A program made the translations under genes and the position numbers. The notes under the pieces were generated by a model. The model ran no database searches and was not told where the DNA came from. It was given only the letters and a program-made list of their open reading frames with translations. Shown here piece by piece: positions 1-9,454 of a stretch of DNA of 64,000 bases; the first letter of the stretch is position 1; each line of letters opens with the position of its first letter. Source of the DNA: Bacteroidales bacterium (GTDB lineage Bacteria; Bacteroidota; Bacteroidia; Bacteroidales; VadinHA17); contig WXFD01000058.1 in the NCBI GenBank assembly GCA_009877105.1, forward strand, positions 186,001 through 250,000, given 5' to 3'.

Positions 1-1
1 T

Positions 2-655
2 GCATATCACGGCAGGATCGCCCATCACGACAGCGCCGGCAACAGTGGTGTTATCGGTGAGGGAGACGTTCAGTGGATGACAGCTGGAGGAGGGGTGCTT
101 CACAAGGAATATCATGAAAAGGAGTTCAGCCGGAAAGGAGGTCTTTTCCAGATGGTCCAGCTATGGATAAGTCTTCCGAAAAGATTCAAGATGACCCCGC
201 CTAAGTACCAGACAATAGAAAGCAAGGATATGACACGTGTGATGCTGAAGGACGGTGTAAGCCATGTGGATCTCATTGCTGGCAGTTACATGGAAAAGAA
301 GGGGCCGGCATCTACCTTCACTCCTACAAATCTTTTCAACGCCAGTCTGAAAAAGGGTATCAGGGCTGATTTCAGCTTTCCCTTGGAATACAATACCGGC
401 CTGCTCGTAATCGAGGGTGAGATAAATATCAACGGATCGCGGAATGCCACGGCTGATAACTTTGTGTATTTCAGCCATGACGGAGAAAAATTTACTGTTG
501 AAGCAGTAACCGACAGTATTGTTCTTTTACTGAGCGGTGAACCGGTCAATGAGGAAATTTATCCCTATGGCCCTTTTGTAATGAATACCAGGGATGAAAT
601 AAAACAGGCATACGAAGATTTCTATAACGGCAAGTTCGGCCATCTTGAAGACTGA
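2..655 (+). CDS. Pirin family protein, 5' end cut by window edge
   Basis: Cupin-fold protein of the pirin/quercetin 2,3-dioxygenase-like family. The frame stays open to the first base of the window, and the part before the ATG at 77 already reads as pirin (HHDSAGNSGVIGEGDVQWM), so that ATG is internal and the true start lies upstream. The conserved GDVQWMTAG block is followed by LHKE (His codon at 101-103), matching the His and Glu that complete the pirin metal site; the first two His ligands would lie outside the window. The C-terminal cupin half is complete and ends GHLED. The physiological role of bacterial pirins varies (redox sensing, metabolic enzyme regulation, quercetinase), and nothing here decides it. 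It converges on the aldo/keto reductase gene, with a probable terminator between them. Confidence 0.9.
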   Translation, partial: AYHGRIAHHDSAGNSGVIGEGDVQWMTAGGGVLHKEYHEKEFSRKGGLFQMVQLWISLPKRFKMTPPKYQTIESKDMTRVMLKDGVSHVDLIAGSYMEKKGPASTFTPTNLFNASLKKGIRADFSFPLEYNTGLLVIEGEININGSRNATADNFVYFSHDGEKFTVEAVTDSIVLLLSGEPVNEEIYPYGPFVMNTRDEIKQAYEDFYNGKFGHLED

Positions 656-706
656 TGAAAGATTAATGGCCAACCCCTTTATAATGAATCATTTTTCAGT
701 AATTCC

Positions 707-731
707 CCTGCTGCTGAAGCAGGTCCTTTTC
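707..731 (+). terminator. Probable rho-independent terminator of the pirin gene
   Basis: The inverted repeat CCTGCT/AGCAGG (707-712 and 718-723) with loop GCTGA is followed by a T-rich run (TCCTTTTCTTTT). It sits about 50 bases after the pirin stop codon and just before the end of the convergent reductase gene. Confidence 0.55.
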
Positions 732-736
732 TTTTC

Positions 737-1696
737 TTACCCGGTAAAATAAGGCAGTCTTGTTACTTTTGGATCAAAATCGAGATTTTTGACAATTTCT
801 TCTGCTTCCCGTGCTGAAATAATTGGTCGTTTCCCAATTTCCACACACGATTCCAATGGTGCAAACCCGTCCATTCCGACATTGGCAACAGTTACCGGAA
901 GTGACAGTGCAAATCTCAAAAGGTCGTTCCCCGAAACATTTCCGATGAGGGCATTCTGTCCCATTATTTTGATTGCAATGATGCCCAGGTTCCTTTCAAT
1001 GGCCAATGGAATCAGGTTATCCTCATTTCCGTTCGACCTGGCAGCATTAATCACACACATTACCGCATCGATATCAAATTCCCTGAACGATTTTTGCGAT
1101 GCCTCGTTCCATTTGTGAAATGAAAATCCGATGTTTTTCACCACACCGTCATTCCTTAGCTTGAGAAATGCCTTATATCCACCTGACTGACCAAGCAATG
1201 TATTTACATCTTCCATTGTATCAATTGCATGCATACAGTACAGATCGAGATAATCCGTCTTGAGAAGGGAAAGTGATTTTTCAATATCCCGCATAACGCC
1301 GTCATAGGTTCTCTCCCCGGATTTTGAGTTGAGAAATATTTGTTCCCTGTATTTTGGGGTAAGGAACTTTCCGTAGCGTTCCTCGCACAATCCGTCGCCA
1401 TATGACCTTGCAGAATCAAAATAAGTAATGCCTAGTTTTATGGCATGATCAATATGCTTCTGAAGTATTTCATCCGGGGCGATCCAGTTGGTATATCTTG
1501 AACCGCCTCCGAATCCAATGCATGACACCATCCTGTTGGTTCTTCCAAGCCTGCGTTTTGGCAAACCCTCCGCTTTAACTGCTGATTCACTGGTGGCAGC
1601 AACTGCAGCTGAACTGCCCAAAACAGGTATCGTACCAACTGCAGCAGTAACTGCTGCAACCCGGATAAATCTGCGTCGTGGAATTTTCGTTTTCAT
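737..1696 (-). CDS. Tat-exported aldo/keto reductase
   Basis: NAD(P)H-dependent oxidoreductase of the aldo/keto reductase superfamily, 319 residues. A twin-arginine signal (RRRFIR, residues 7-12) precedes an Ala-rich hydrophobic stretch, so it is probably exported folded with its cofactor; a leading Tat peptide is common in Bacteroidota relatives. The TIM-barrel domain follows from about residue 46. The catalytic tetrad is visible as Asp94 and Tyr99 (FDSARSYG), Lys125 (LNSKS) and His156 (YCMH). It is the last gene of a leftward cluster behind two GH9 genes and an esterase-like gene, 38 bases after the preceding stop, which suggests oxidation or reduction of a sugar or aromatic aldehyde in the same pathway. 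The substrate cannot be read from sequence. A -7-like TATCTTTG lies just upstream, so it may also have its own promoter. Confidence 0.9.
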   Translation of the reverse strand: MKTKIPRRRFIRVAAVTAAVGTIPVLGSSAAVAATSESAVKAEGLPKRRLGRTNRMVSCIGFGGGSRYTNWIAPDEILQKHIDHAIKLGITYFDSARSYGDGLCEERYGKFLTPKYREQIFLNSKSGERTYDGVMRDIEKSLSLLKTDYLDLYCMHAIDTMEDVNTLLGQSGGYKAFLKLRNDGVVKNIGFSFHKWNEASQKSFREFDIDAVMCVINAARSNGNEDNLIPLAIERNLGIIAIKIMGQNALIGNVSGNDLLRFALSLPVTVANVGMDGFAPLESCVEIGKRPIISAREAEEIVKNLDFDPKVTRLPYFTG

Positions 1697-1713
1697 TTAA
1701 TCCAGTTTTTTGT

Positions 1714-1721
1714 CAAAGATA
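1714..1721 (-). promoter_or_regulatory. Bacteroidota-type -7 element (TATCTTTG)
   Basis: On the minus strand this reads TATCTTTG, a match to the Bacteroidota TAnnTTTG -7 box, ending about 18 bases before the reductase ATG. No TTG at the right distance for the -33 box is obvious, so the call rests on one element. Confidence 0.4.
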
Positions 1722-1734
1722 TAAATTGATTGGA

Positions 1735-4215
1735 TCAGTTGTTCTGGTTCAACAGCCCGTCTGCTGCCAGTACGCAAAAGATATAGGAAGCTGCCCCCGG
1801 CATTACATATTCGGATTGCTGCCACAGAAAAGGTGTTGTTTCTTTCAATTCGGGAAAATCGGGTCTGATTAGTGCCGTTCCTGATACCATGCCCCCGGGA
1901 ATATAGGATTCCAGATGCCTGTAAACCCCGAAAGCGTTGGTCACTGAATGTGCGCCTACACCTGAAACCAGGGATGTACTGGATCCCGGATGACAGCCCA
2001 GGACATAATTGACCACCCTCAACACAATTTCCCGGTTAAAAATATCAGGATACCTGGTCACAAGATAGTAGTGTTCAAGTGCGAATTCCTGGATATTCCA
2101 TCCAATGCCCCAGATTGCGGGATGCCATGGTACACCGAAAGGATTCAGTGCCAGTGTGGAATCGAGCCCTGTTTTGTATTCCCTGAGCATCTCAAGGTAG
2201 GCGGTATTGAACTCCTCATCTTTTAACCGGTCAGCAACTCTGGCCACGCACCATGCTGCCCTACCCATATTTTTCCCTATTTCGGGGAGCAGTTTTTTCA
2301 AGTGGGATGCATATTTTTCTTCTCCCGTGGTGAATAAAAGCTCAGAAGTGGCTATGATCTCCTGAACTTTGGTATTTCGCGGGACATAGGCGTTAGGCTG
2401 GATGACAGGATCGTGTGATTGTTCATAGTCCCAGGCTTTTTTTGCGGTGGCAAGGCATTCAGAAGCCAGGGCATCATCAAATCCCCTGAGTGAACGGCTG
2501 GCAGCAGCCAGAGCCGCTGAAACCTTGTACTCAAGCCCTGTATCCTTGTTGGTAAATACCCATCGTTCATCCATAAGCCCGGAGTGAGTCAGGGTTCTTT
2601 GTTCGGGCCTTAGGCGGGGATCATAGAACAACTGATCTGTCTGCGAAGCCCAGTCGCCAGTAATGTTTCTTCCTTCACGGGTGGCAATGATTCCGGCAAA
2701 GCTGTGACCCGCTGCCCTGTAGCCTGAAAGAAGATTGATAGCTCCATGCTTGATCTGCTGGACAAAATCAGGGATTCCGTCGGGTTTATGCATTTCAACG
2801 TACAGACCCTGGAAATCGACGGATGTCTGATCAGTCTGATTATTGCATATCTCATTCGCCAGTACCAGATAATGAGTTGTTGCAGCCTGTGAACCTGCGG
2901 CAAGATCATCATCGCCGGCGTCGTGCCATCCTCCCCTGTTCTGAAATGGAACCGTTGTAAGGGGTCTGTAACTGGTCTCTGCCTCCTTGTACTGCCTGTA
3001 GCCATCAACGTGCTCAATGTCGAGGGGAGCCTGGAGTGCATCATCAAGATGACAGGCACCGTGCCAGATTGCCTGTCCGTCCCTGACCTTTACATGACAC
3101 ATCTGAACCGGAAAATATCCCTCAAGGGTAGGTTGCCAGACTCCATTTCTGTAAACATCCTGATCTATTGAAAAAGGATTGGTGGATTTTGTCCCGTAAG
3201 ATACAAAATACATTCCTGGTTCCTTAACAGCTGAAAAATCAAAAACCGCATACTTGTAGCACAGGAAATCGCCCCAGGGTTTAGGCGATCCTGAAAGTAC
3301 TTCCCTGACCTTACCTCCCGAAACTTTCATCAGACGGGCCTTTTCCGGCTTTCCGGTTTTCCGGTCGAGTTCAATGACCGCCTGCTTGACCTGATCAGGA
3401 TGATAGCCAACCTGTGAAACGGCAATCACAGGCTCCCTGATCCAGCCATTAACAACATTCGGCCTTATGATCCATTCCAAAGCTCCTTGGGTCACACCTG
3501 GGGATATGACCGATCTGACCATGATCCAGCCGCTTTTGCTTGATTCACGGTTATCTGTAAGAATAATTTCCCCTTTCTTATTTTCAAAGACGATTTTTCT
3601 TAGAGGATCTTCTCCTGCCAGTGTCAGTATTTTTCCCTGCCCCATATTTACGGGACTAATCCTTCCGTCTTCATCCGTAAAAACGGATCTCACACCCATC
3701 CTGGGTATTATTCCAAAAGTCTCACCTATCTGGAAAGTTTTGCCATAATAAAGCGGCGGATAAACTTCCATTTCGAAACTGAGCCTGTTCTCCCATTCCG
3801 CAGGCACGGGTTTCTCAAGGTCTACAATTAATTTAAAGCCGTTGCCTTCAGGTTTAAGCCTCACTTTATAATTCAGGTCAAAATCGTCATAGCTTATGGA
3901 AGAGACGATTTCCTGTTTCTGCCTGTCTGCTTCACGCTCTGCCCTGTCAGGGCCTGGCAGCCTGCGTTCATCTGCCGGACGAAGCCTGATAAATCCATTG
4001 GTTGCGATCCGCTCTCCATGCTGGATTATCTCAATTCCTCCCTGGTGGCCCACGGTGTAATAGTTATGGAATGCAAGTACCGATAAACCCGGTTTTTCAA
4101 GATATTCCTGATCGTTGATAATCAGTCGGTCGCTTCCTTTATCCCCGGAACAACCTGTCAGTAATCCCAAAAAGGATACGATGACAAATAGTTTAAACAG
4201 ATCGGTTTTTTTCAT
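1735..4215 (-). CDS. GH9 family glycoside hydrolase, lipoprotein (copy 2)
   Basis: Probable beta-glucan-active hydrolase of family GH9, 826 residues. The N-terminus has a lipoprotein signal with lipobox LLTGC (Cys22). A long N-terminal region of unknown function (about 30-255) is followed by the cellulase N-terminal Ig-like domain (from about 262, with SQVGYHP) and the (alpha/alpha)6 catalytic domain. The GH9 catalytic aspartates are in DAGD (432-435), and the general acid is probably Glu802 in SEYVMPG near the C-terminus. It shares domain order and long similar blocks with the next gene upstream, so the pair arose by tandem duplication. The genes are 20 bases apart and surely co-transcribed. 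No SusC/SusD pair or sigma/anti-sigma genes accompany them. The exact substrate (cellulose, mixed-linkage glucan, xyloglucan or other) cannot be assigned. Confidence 0.88.
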   Translation of the reverse strand: MKKTDLFKLFVIVSFLGLLTGCSGDKGSDRLIINDQEYLEKPGLSVLAFHNYYTVGHQGGIEIIQHGERIATNGFIRLRPADERRLPGPDRAEREADRQKQEIVSSISYDDFDLNYKVRLKPEGNGFKLIVDLEKPVPAEWENRLSFEMEVYPPLYYGKTFQIGETFGIIPRMGVRSVFTDEDGRISPVNMGQGKILTLAGEDPLRKIVFENKKGEIILTDNRESSKSGWIMVRSVISPGVTQGALEWIIRPNVVNGWIREPVIAVSQVGYHPDQVKQAVIELDRKTGKPEKARLMKVSGGKVREVLSGSPKPWGDFLCYKYAVFDFSAVKEPGMYFVSYGTKSTNPFSIDQDVYRNGVWQPTLEGYFPVQMCHVKVRDGQAIWHGACHLDDALQAPLDIEHVDGYRQYKEAETSYRPLTTVPFQNRGGWHDAGDDDLAAGSQAATTHYLVLANEICNNQTDQTSVDFQGLYVEMHKPDGIPDFVQQIKHGAINLLSGYRAAGHSFAGIIATREGRNITGDWASQTDQLFYDPRLRPEQRTLTHSGLMDERWVFTNKDTGLEYKVSAALAAASRSLRGFDDALASECLATAKKAWDYEQSHDPVIQPNAYVPRNTKVQEIIATSELLFTTGEEKYASHLKKLLPEIGKNMGRAAWCVARVADRLKDEEFNTAYLEMLREYKTGLDSTLALNPFGVPWHPAIWGIGWNIQEFALEHYYLVTRYPDIFNREIVLRVVNYVLGCHPGSSTSLVSGVGAHSVTNAFGVYRHLESYIPGGMVSGTALIRPDFPELKETTPFLWQQSEYVMPGAASYIFCVLAADGLLNQNN

Positions 4216-4235
4216 TGTGATATAAGTGAAAGTAT

Positions 4236-6710
4236 TTACAATAAACTGTCATTTAATAACTTATCAGCTGCAAGCACACAAAAGATATAGGAAGCTGCAC
4301 CCGGCATCACATATTCAGTCTGCTGCCAGAGATACGGAAACGGTTCCTTCATTTCAGGAAAGTCGGGCCTGATAAGAGCTGTACCCGAAACCATACCCCC
4401 CGGAATATATGACCACCAGTGCATATTAAACCCGTATGCAGGTATTATTGAATGTGCACCCACAGCTGATACGAGGGAGGTATTTGATCCAGGATGGCAG
4501 CCAAGAACATAATTTACCACCCTGCAGACATTCTCCCTGTCAAACAGATCAGGAAAGGCTTTGCAGAGATAATATTGTGCCACGGCATAAGATTGAATAT
4601 TCCATCCTATTCCCCATATTTCGGGTCTCCAGGGTACTCCAAACGGATTCTGTGCCAGGGTGGAATCGAGTGTCGTCCTGTAATTCTGCAACGACTGCCT
4701 GAGTTCATTTTTAAAGTTCTCATCCCCGACAAAATCCATTGCTCTTGCAGCAGACCATCCAACCCGGCCGGGGGTTTTCCTGATGACCGGGATCAATTCC
4801 AGAAGCCTGTCCTTGTAACGCTTTTCCCCGGTTGTTATCAGCAATTCACAGGTTGCATGAACCTCCTGCCATTCATAATTTCCCGGAACGTAAGCATTAG
4901 GCTGAATAACAGGTTCATGTGTCTGTTCATGGTTATATGCCCGAGCTGCCACTGCAAGGCATTCTTCAGCCAGCGGATCGTTATATCCGCGGAGTACGCG
5001 GCTGGCAGCAACGAGTGCTGAAATAACCTCATACTCCAGGGATGTATCCTTGTTTGTCACCACCCACCGGTCATCGTCTTTCCCCGACCGGTTTCCCCTT
5101 ATCTCACCGGGTTTCAGGGAAGGATCATAGATCAGCTGGTCAGAAACGGAAGCAACATCTCCAAGGAACCTCCTTCCTTCAAAAGTTTCGATGATACCCA
5201 CGTACGAATGGCCTGATATCCTGTATCCTGACAACAGATTCAATACTCCGTGTTCGACCTGTTGCTGAAGATCAGGGATTCCGTCAGGTTTTCTAAGTTC
5301 CACCAGGAGCTTATCCTGAGAAACGGTGGTCTGATCTACATTAATACCGAATGCCTCGCCGGCCAGTGAGAGAAACAGGATAGTCTGGGCCTGTGATCCT
5401 GCAGCAAGATCATTGTCGGCAGCATCGTGCCATCCCCCGCGGTTCAAACCCGGGACATGATCATCCGGACTGAACCTGGTTTCTGTTGTCGAGTATGTCC
5501 TGTATCCGTCGGGGAGGATGGATGACAATGGTGCCTGGCGTGCATCATCGAGATGACATGCTCCATGCCATACACGTGATCTGTCCCTGACACGCATATG
5601 ACACATCTGAACGGGGAAATAAATCTCAAGGGTCGGCTGCCAGACTGATTGCCGGTAAACATCCCTGCTTATCCTGAAAGGTTCGCTCTCATAATTACCA
5701 TAACTTACTGTGTAGAGCCCGGGATCTTTTACTTCCGAGAAATCAAAAATCACATATTTGTACCTCAGGAATCCGCCCCATAAATCCGGCTTGCCTGACT
5801 TAATTTTAACCATCCTGCCGTCATTCTCTATTTTCCTGAGGCGTGCCATTTCCGGTTTTCCCGCCCTTTTATCAAGTTCAATGACTGCCTTTTTCTGCTG
5901 AGCGGGATGATAGCCGGCCTGTGAAATGCCAATAACCGGTTTATGAAGCCATACCGGGATAATGGATGGAGTGATCACCCATTCAACTGCTCCCCTGTCA
6001 ACATTTTCCGGAATCTCCGATCTTACGATTATCCATCCCCCGAGGGTTGTGTTCCTCTCATCGATAAGCGACAAATCTCCGTTCAGCTGTTCGATCTGCA
6101 GCCTGCAGGTCTGGCATTCAGGAGCCATGACCAGCTTTTTCCCGGTTGCCAGAGGCACAGGTCTGATCCTTCCGTCCGGTAATGATGTCATCGGTCCCAA
6201 GGCCTCGACAGGAAAAACGCCCGACTGATCCCCCAGCATATAGGTCTTTCCGAAATAAGTAACCGGGAAAAGCTGGAGATCAAAGGTTGCACGTCCTTTC
6301 CAACCGGAAGGAATGGGCTTCTCCAGATCAACCGATAGTCTTATCCTGTCATTCTCAGGCCAGACCCGGACAGTATAATTAAAATCATACTCAGGAATTT
6401 CGATACGTGCCTGTATTTCGTTCCTGTCATTTATCACTTTCCTGATTGCCTTGACCGGTCTGGGAAATTGCTGTCCCTGCGGCAGATCAACCCTGATGAA
6501 ACCGTTTGTGGCAGTCCTGTCATCATGATGTATAAATTCAATCCCTCCCTGATCACCCTCAGGGTAATAATTATGAAATACAAGTACATTGAAACCCTGT
6601 GTTTCAAGATACTCCTGTTCATTTACCGTCCAGGTCCTCTTTATACTGTCATGGGAACACGACAGGAGAACAAGTCCGCAAAATGCCATCAAAAAAATCA
6701 ATTTCTTCAT
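4236..6710 (-). CDS. GH9 family glycoside hydrolase, lipoprotein (copy 1)
   Basis: Paralogue of the neighbouring GH9 gene, 824 residues from the ATG at 6710. The frame is open further upstream (to 6752), but that start would overlap the preceding gene and put 14 residues before an obvious lipoprotein signal; starting at MKKLIF gives a clean signal with lipobox LLSC (Cys18). The order is signal, N-terminal region of unknown function, Ig-like domain (about 258-346, SQAGYHP), then GH9 catalytic domain. The catalytic motif reads DAAD (429-432) instead of DAGD: both aspartates remain and only the Gly is replaced. The general acid is probably Glu799 (TEYVMPG). It follows the esterase-like gene after 20 bases and precedes the second GH9 by 20 bases. 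Divergence between the copies suggests differing substrate preference. Confidence 0.88.
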   Translation of the reverse strand: MKKLIFLMAFCGLVLLSCSHDSIKRTWTVNEQEYLETQGFNVLVFHNYYPEGDQGGIEFIHHDDRTATNGFIRVDLPQGQQFPRPVKAIRKVINDRNEIQARIEIPEYDFNYTVRVWPENDRIRLSVDLEKPIPSGWKGRATFDLQLFPVTYFGKTYMLGDQSGVFPVEALGPMTSLPDGRIRPVPLATGKKLVMAPECQTCRLQIEQLNGDLSLIDERNTTLGGWIIVRSEIPENVDRGAVEWVITPSIIPVWLHKPVIGISQAGYHPAQQKKAVIELDKRAGKPEMARLRKIENDGRMVKIKSGKPDLWGGFLRYKYVIFDFSEVKDPGLYTVSYGNYESEPFRISRDVYRQSVWQPTLEIYFPVQMCHMRVRDRSRVWHGACHLDDARQAPLSSILPDGYRTYSTTETRFSPDDHVPGLNRGGWHDAADNDLAAGSQAQTILFLSLAGEAFGINVDQTTVSQDKLLVELRKPDGIPDLQQQVEHGVLNLLSGYRISGHSYVGIIETFEGRRFLGDVASVSDQLIYDPSLKPGEIRGNRSGKDDDRWVVTNKDTSLEYEVISALVAASRVLRGYNDPLAEECLAVAARAYNHEQTHEPVIQPNAYVPGNYEWQEVHATCELLITTGEKRYKDRLLELIPVIRKTPGRVGWSAARAMDFVGDENFKNELRQSLQNYRTTLDSTLAQNPFGVPWRPEIWGIGWNIQSYAVAQYYLCKAFPDLFDRENVCRVVNYVLGCHPGSNTSLVSAVGAHSIIPAYGFNMHWWSYIPGGMVSGTALIRPDFPEMKEPFPYLWQQTEYVMPGAASYIFCVLAADKLLNDSLL

Positions 6711-6730
6711 AATATCAGTTTTTATTTGTT

Positions 6731-9004
6731 TCAATCTTTCTGAAGACACCACCGGAGCACTGAAAGATAATCCGTATCTCCGGATGGACCCGCCATGATA
6801 TTCCTTGGAACACCCCTCGCAGAATACACTGAAAACGGGAAGGAGAGATCCTGCCTGATCACCTCTTCATCAGCAGGCTGAAGCATCTCATTCCTGATCC
6901 CGTTAAGTGCCACTTTTCTCGGTGCAAGGCCGGCAATCAGGTCGGGAAGATCGTAAGAGGTAAGGGCACCGCCTACACCCCATGAAAAATCCACTTCATA
7001 AGGATGCCAGTAATCCCCTCCATTTCTGACGGTAAAGCCTGTTCTGTAATTCCTGTTCATGGCTATTGTCCTGTAAGAAACAAGTGGCCCATCCAGAACA
7101 ATGCTGCTTATCACGTTACTGAATGCAGCAGCATGAACAAGGGGAATGCACATTTCACCGATCCCCAGGCCAACAATCGCGGCAGGATCGACGATATCAA
7201 GGCGGCTCAGGACACTGGCTGCAATAACAATATTTTCTGCACGTATCCCCGGAATGCTTCTGCCAATCTGCAAGGCAGTATAGCTGTCGATTGGTTCCCG
7301 CCCCGCAGTATTCTTTACTTCCCCAACACCGGCAAGGTCAACTGCTGCAACAACGAATCCATTTCTTACCAGCTGCTCTATACGCCCCCCTTTCCCCGCA
7401 TCTGCCTGTTTACCCTCCGGATGAAGATAAATTACGGCGGGATATTTCAGATTATTTCCATAGGGAACGAACAATAGCAAGGGTATTGCATAATCATCTC
7501 CTACTTCTATGGCATATTTCCCAACGCTATATCCTTCCCTCTGGTATTTTCCGTTTATAAAAAGCCTGCCCGGGGAAGGGCCCTCAAGCCTGAAGCCGGA
7601 TAAATCCCTGGCCCCGGCAATGGCCTTGATTATATGATCCGGATCATTTTTTCTGGAATTTTCAAGTCTGCCCAGCAGGTCAGCAGTAATTTCCTTATTT
7701 AGATCAAAAATCATTTTGCCTTCGATAAATGTGGCAATCTGACCGGTCGGTGTGACTGCAAGCTGTTCGCGGGGTAATATATCCGCCTCAATTTCAGCCG
7801 GATCAACTTTGAGATCAAAGTGTTTTATAAAGAAAGAGTAAATGGCATGCCTGATCTTCGGGGTGAGCCAGTGCTTTGAGTCGTCTTCAACCAGGACCAG
7901 ATTGTCAGGCCTGCCAAAAGCACGGAATGCACCCAAAGCTTCAGTATAGGCTTCCCTGGCACCCTGCAGACAGAGATATTCATCGCGTGAGACGAATGTA
8001 AGCAAGGTTGGCCGGGGAGCCCTCAGTTCAATTAAATCTTCATTGCTGATGCCATTCATGAGCCCATGGTACAGATGTGATTCGGCATCCTGAATTCCCT
8101 TAGTTTCAATGAGCCTTCTATTGGCATTTGACCAGCTGCAGGGAACAGCAACCTTCACCCGTTCGTCAAGTGCTCCGATATATGAAGTTATCGTGCCTCC
8201 CCCGGAAAAACCCGTGACACCTATCCTTTCACTGTCCACTTCCCTGCGCGACACCAGATAGTCAATAGCCCTTAAAGCATCCCAGATGAAGTATTTCGCA
8301 CTTGAATATCCCGAAAGAAAACACCAGTTCCCTAGATAATTATGCTCCTCCACGGAATAGCCTACTGAAGAAAATCCAATTTCCGGATCATATTGCTGAA
8401 CATGTTCGCCCTGCCCCGGAGGATCAATTGCAAAAACCACCATTCCCTTCTTTACCAGATTATAACTTATCACCTGGTAAAGTTCATTCCGGAACGATTC
8501 CTGGTTGTGGCCCATCAGATGCAATACGGCCGGAATTCTGCCCTTGATTTTTTCGGGGATGTAAAGGCATCCGGGCACATAAAAGCCGGGGAACGATTCA
8601 AAAATGATCTTTTCAATCCTGTATCCATCCCTTCTGATGACACCTGTAACTTTCGCATTCAGCGGAGTCTTCGCCGGGAAATCTCCAATTATATCTTCAA
8701 GTTTCTTCCTTACACTGTTCTGCCGGCCAATCCAGTCTTCGGCCGTAACCAGCTGAGCCACTTCCTTACTGCGGACATCATAATGTTTTAAGGTTTCCCC
8801 GGTAATAAAATGTATGAGCATGCTGCCCGGGTTATTCCATTTAATCCACTGCCGGAACACCCTGAGGTCTTCTTCTTCGGGTTGCTGGTTAACAAAAACA
8901 TTGACTCCGGGATCGATCAACTGTGCGCTGGATGATCCAGGATTGAATAACAGGAAAATAAAGGCTGGAAGGAGAAAAGAGCTTTTGCAGAACACCTTTT
9001 TCAT
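6731..9004 (-). CDS. Two-domain acetyl-xylan-esterase-like alpha/beta hydrolase
   Basis: Secreted hydrolase of 757 residues with a signal peptide (hydrophobic 10-20, cleavage near SSA-QL). The first alpha/beta hydrolase domain (about 100-400) carries GFSGG with nucleophile Ser267, a candidate acid Asp341 (SRDEY) and His378 (SKHW), resembling acetyl-xylan-esterase and dienelactone-hydrolase-like proteins. A second domain (about 480-757) has the same core pattern (AVIYLHPEG, AAVDLAGVGE), but its nucleophile elbow reads GLGIG (612-616), with Gly where Ser is expected, so it is probably not catalytic. First gene of the operon with the two GH9 enzymes, which fits deacetylation or deacylation of a plant or algal polysaccharide before backbone cleavage. 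Peptidase or glucuronoyl-esterase activity are alternatives. Confidence 0.78.
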   Translation of the reverse strand: MKKVFCKSSFLLPAFIFLLFNPGSSSAQLIDPGVNVFVNQQPEEEDLRVFRQWIKWNNPGSMLIHFITGETLKHYDVRSKEVAQLVTAEDWIGRQNSVRKKLEDIIGDFPAKTPLNAKVTGVIRRDGYRIEKIIFESFPGFYVPGCLYIPEKIKGRIPAVLHLMGHNQESFRNELYQVISYNLVKKGMVVFAIDPPGQGEHVQQYDPEIGFSSVGYSVEEHNYLGNWCFLSGYSSAKYFIWDALRAIDYLVSRREVDSERIGVTGFSGGGTITSYIGALDERVKVAVPCSWSNANRRLIETKGIQDAESHLYHGLMNGISNEDLIELRAPRPTLLTFVSRDEYLCLQGAREAYTEALGAFRAFGRPDNLVLVEDDSKHWLTPKIRHAIYSFFIKHFDLKVDPAEIEADILPREQLAVTPTGQIATFIEGKMIFDLNKEITADLLGRLENSRKNDPDHIIKAIAGARDLSGFRLEGPSPGRLFINGKYQREGYSVGKYAIEVGDDYAIPLLLFVPYGNNLKYPAVIYLHPEGKQADAGKGGRIEQLVRNGFVVAAVDLAGVGEVKNTAGREPIDSYTALQIGRSIPGIRAENIVIAASVLSRLDIVDPAAIVGLGIGEMCIPLVHAAAFSNVISSIVLDGPLVSYRTIAMNRNYRTGFTVRNGGDYWHPYEVDFSWGVGGALTSYDLPDLIAGLAPRKVALNGIRNEMLQPADEEVIRQDLSFPFSVYSARGVPRNIMAGPSGDTDYLSVLRWCLQKD

Positions 9005-9454
9005 AACAATCAGATTACCAGGCAGATTACTCTAGTTCAATGAATTACTTCATTAAATATCAATAAATTTAAGAATAAAATCAACATGCAGGGGCCTTTA
9101 TAATTCCTAAATCATGGCAGGATTATCATTTGATACAGGGCTTTTACTCGCCAATTCCCGGCGACGGACATAAGAGGGACTGCCTTTATGCTTATTTCCG
9201 GAAAGTTTTCTTGTTTTTAATACGGATTTGAATTAACTCCATACACAAATGAATCATCTGTTCCGCAGCAGACGGTCAAAATTCACTTGCAAGCTCCTCA
9301 GGAAAAGGGGAGGTCTGTTCTGTTAATTCCTTAACAATACCGCAATACGTTCATCAACACTGCTTACTGCACCAGAATAATTGCAAGAACCAAAACTCCG
9401 CAGGGCTGAGTTAATTTAAAGGTTTGTTGAAGGAGACCTTTTCTCAACAGGATA
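9005..9454. other. Intergenic region without recognisable gene (450 bp)
   Basis: No open frame of gene-like quality on either strand, no tRNA-like fold and no strong repeat. It must hold the promoter of the leftward esterase-GH9 operon at its left end, but I find no clear TAnnTTTG element there. A weak AAAGGT/ACCTTT hairpin lies close to the end of the DedA gene. Confidence 0.5.
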
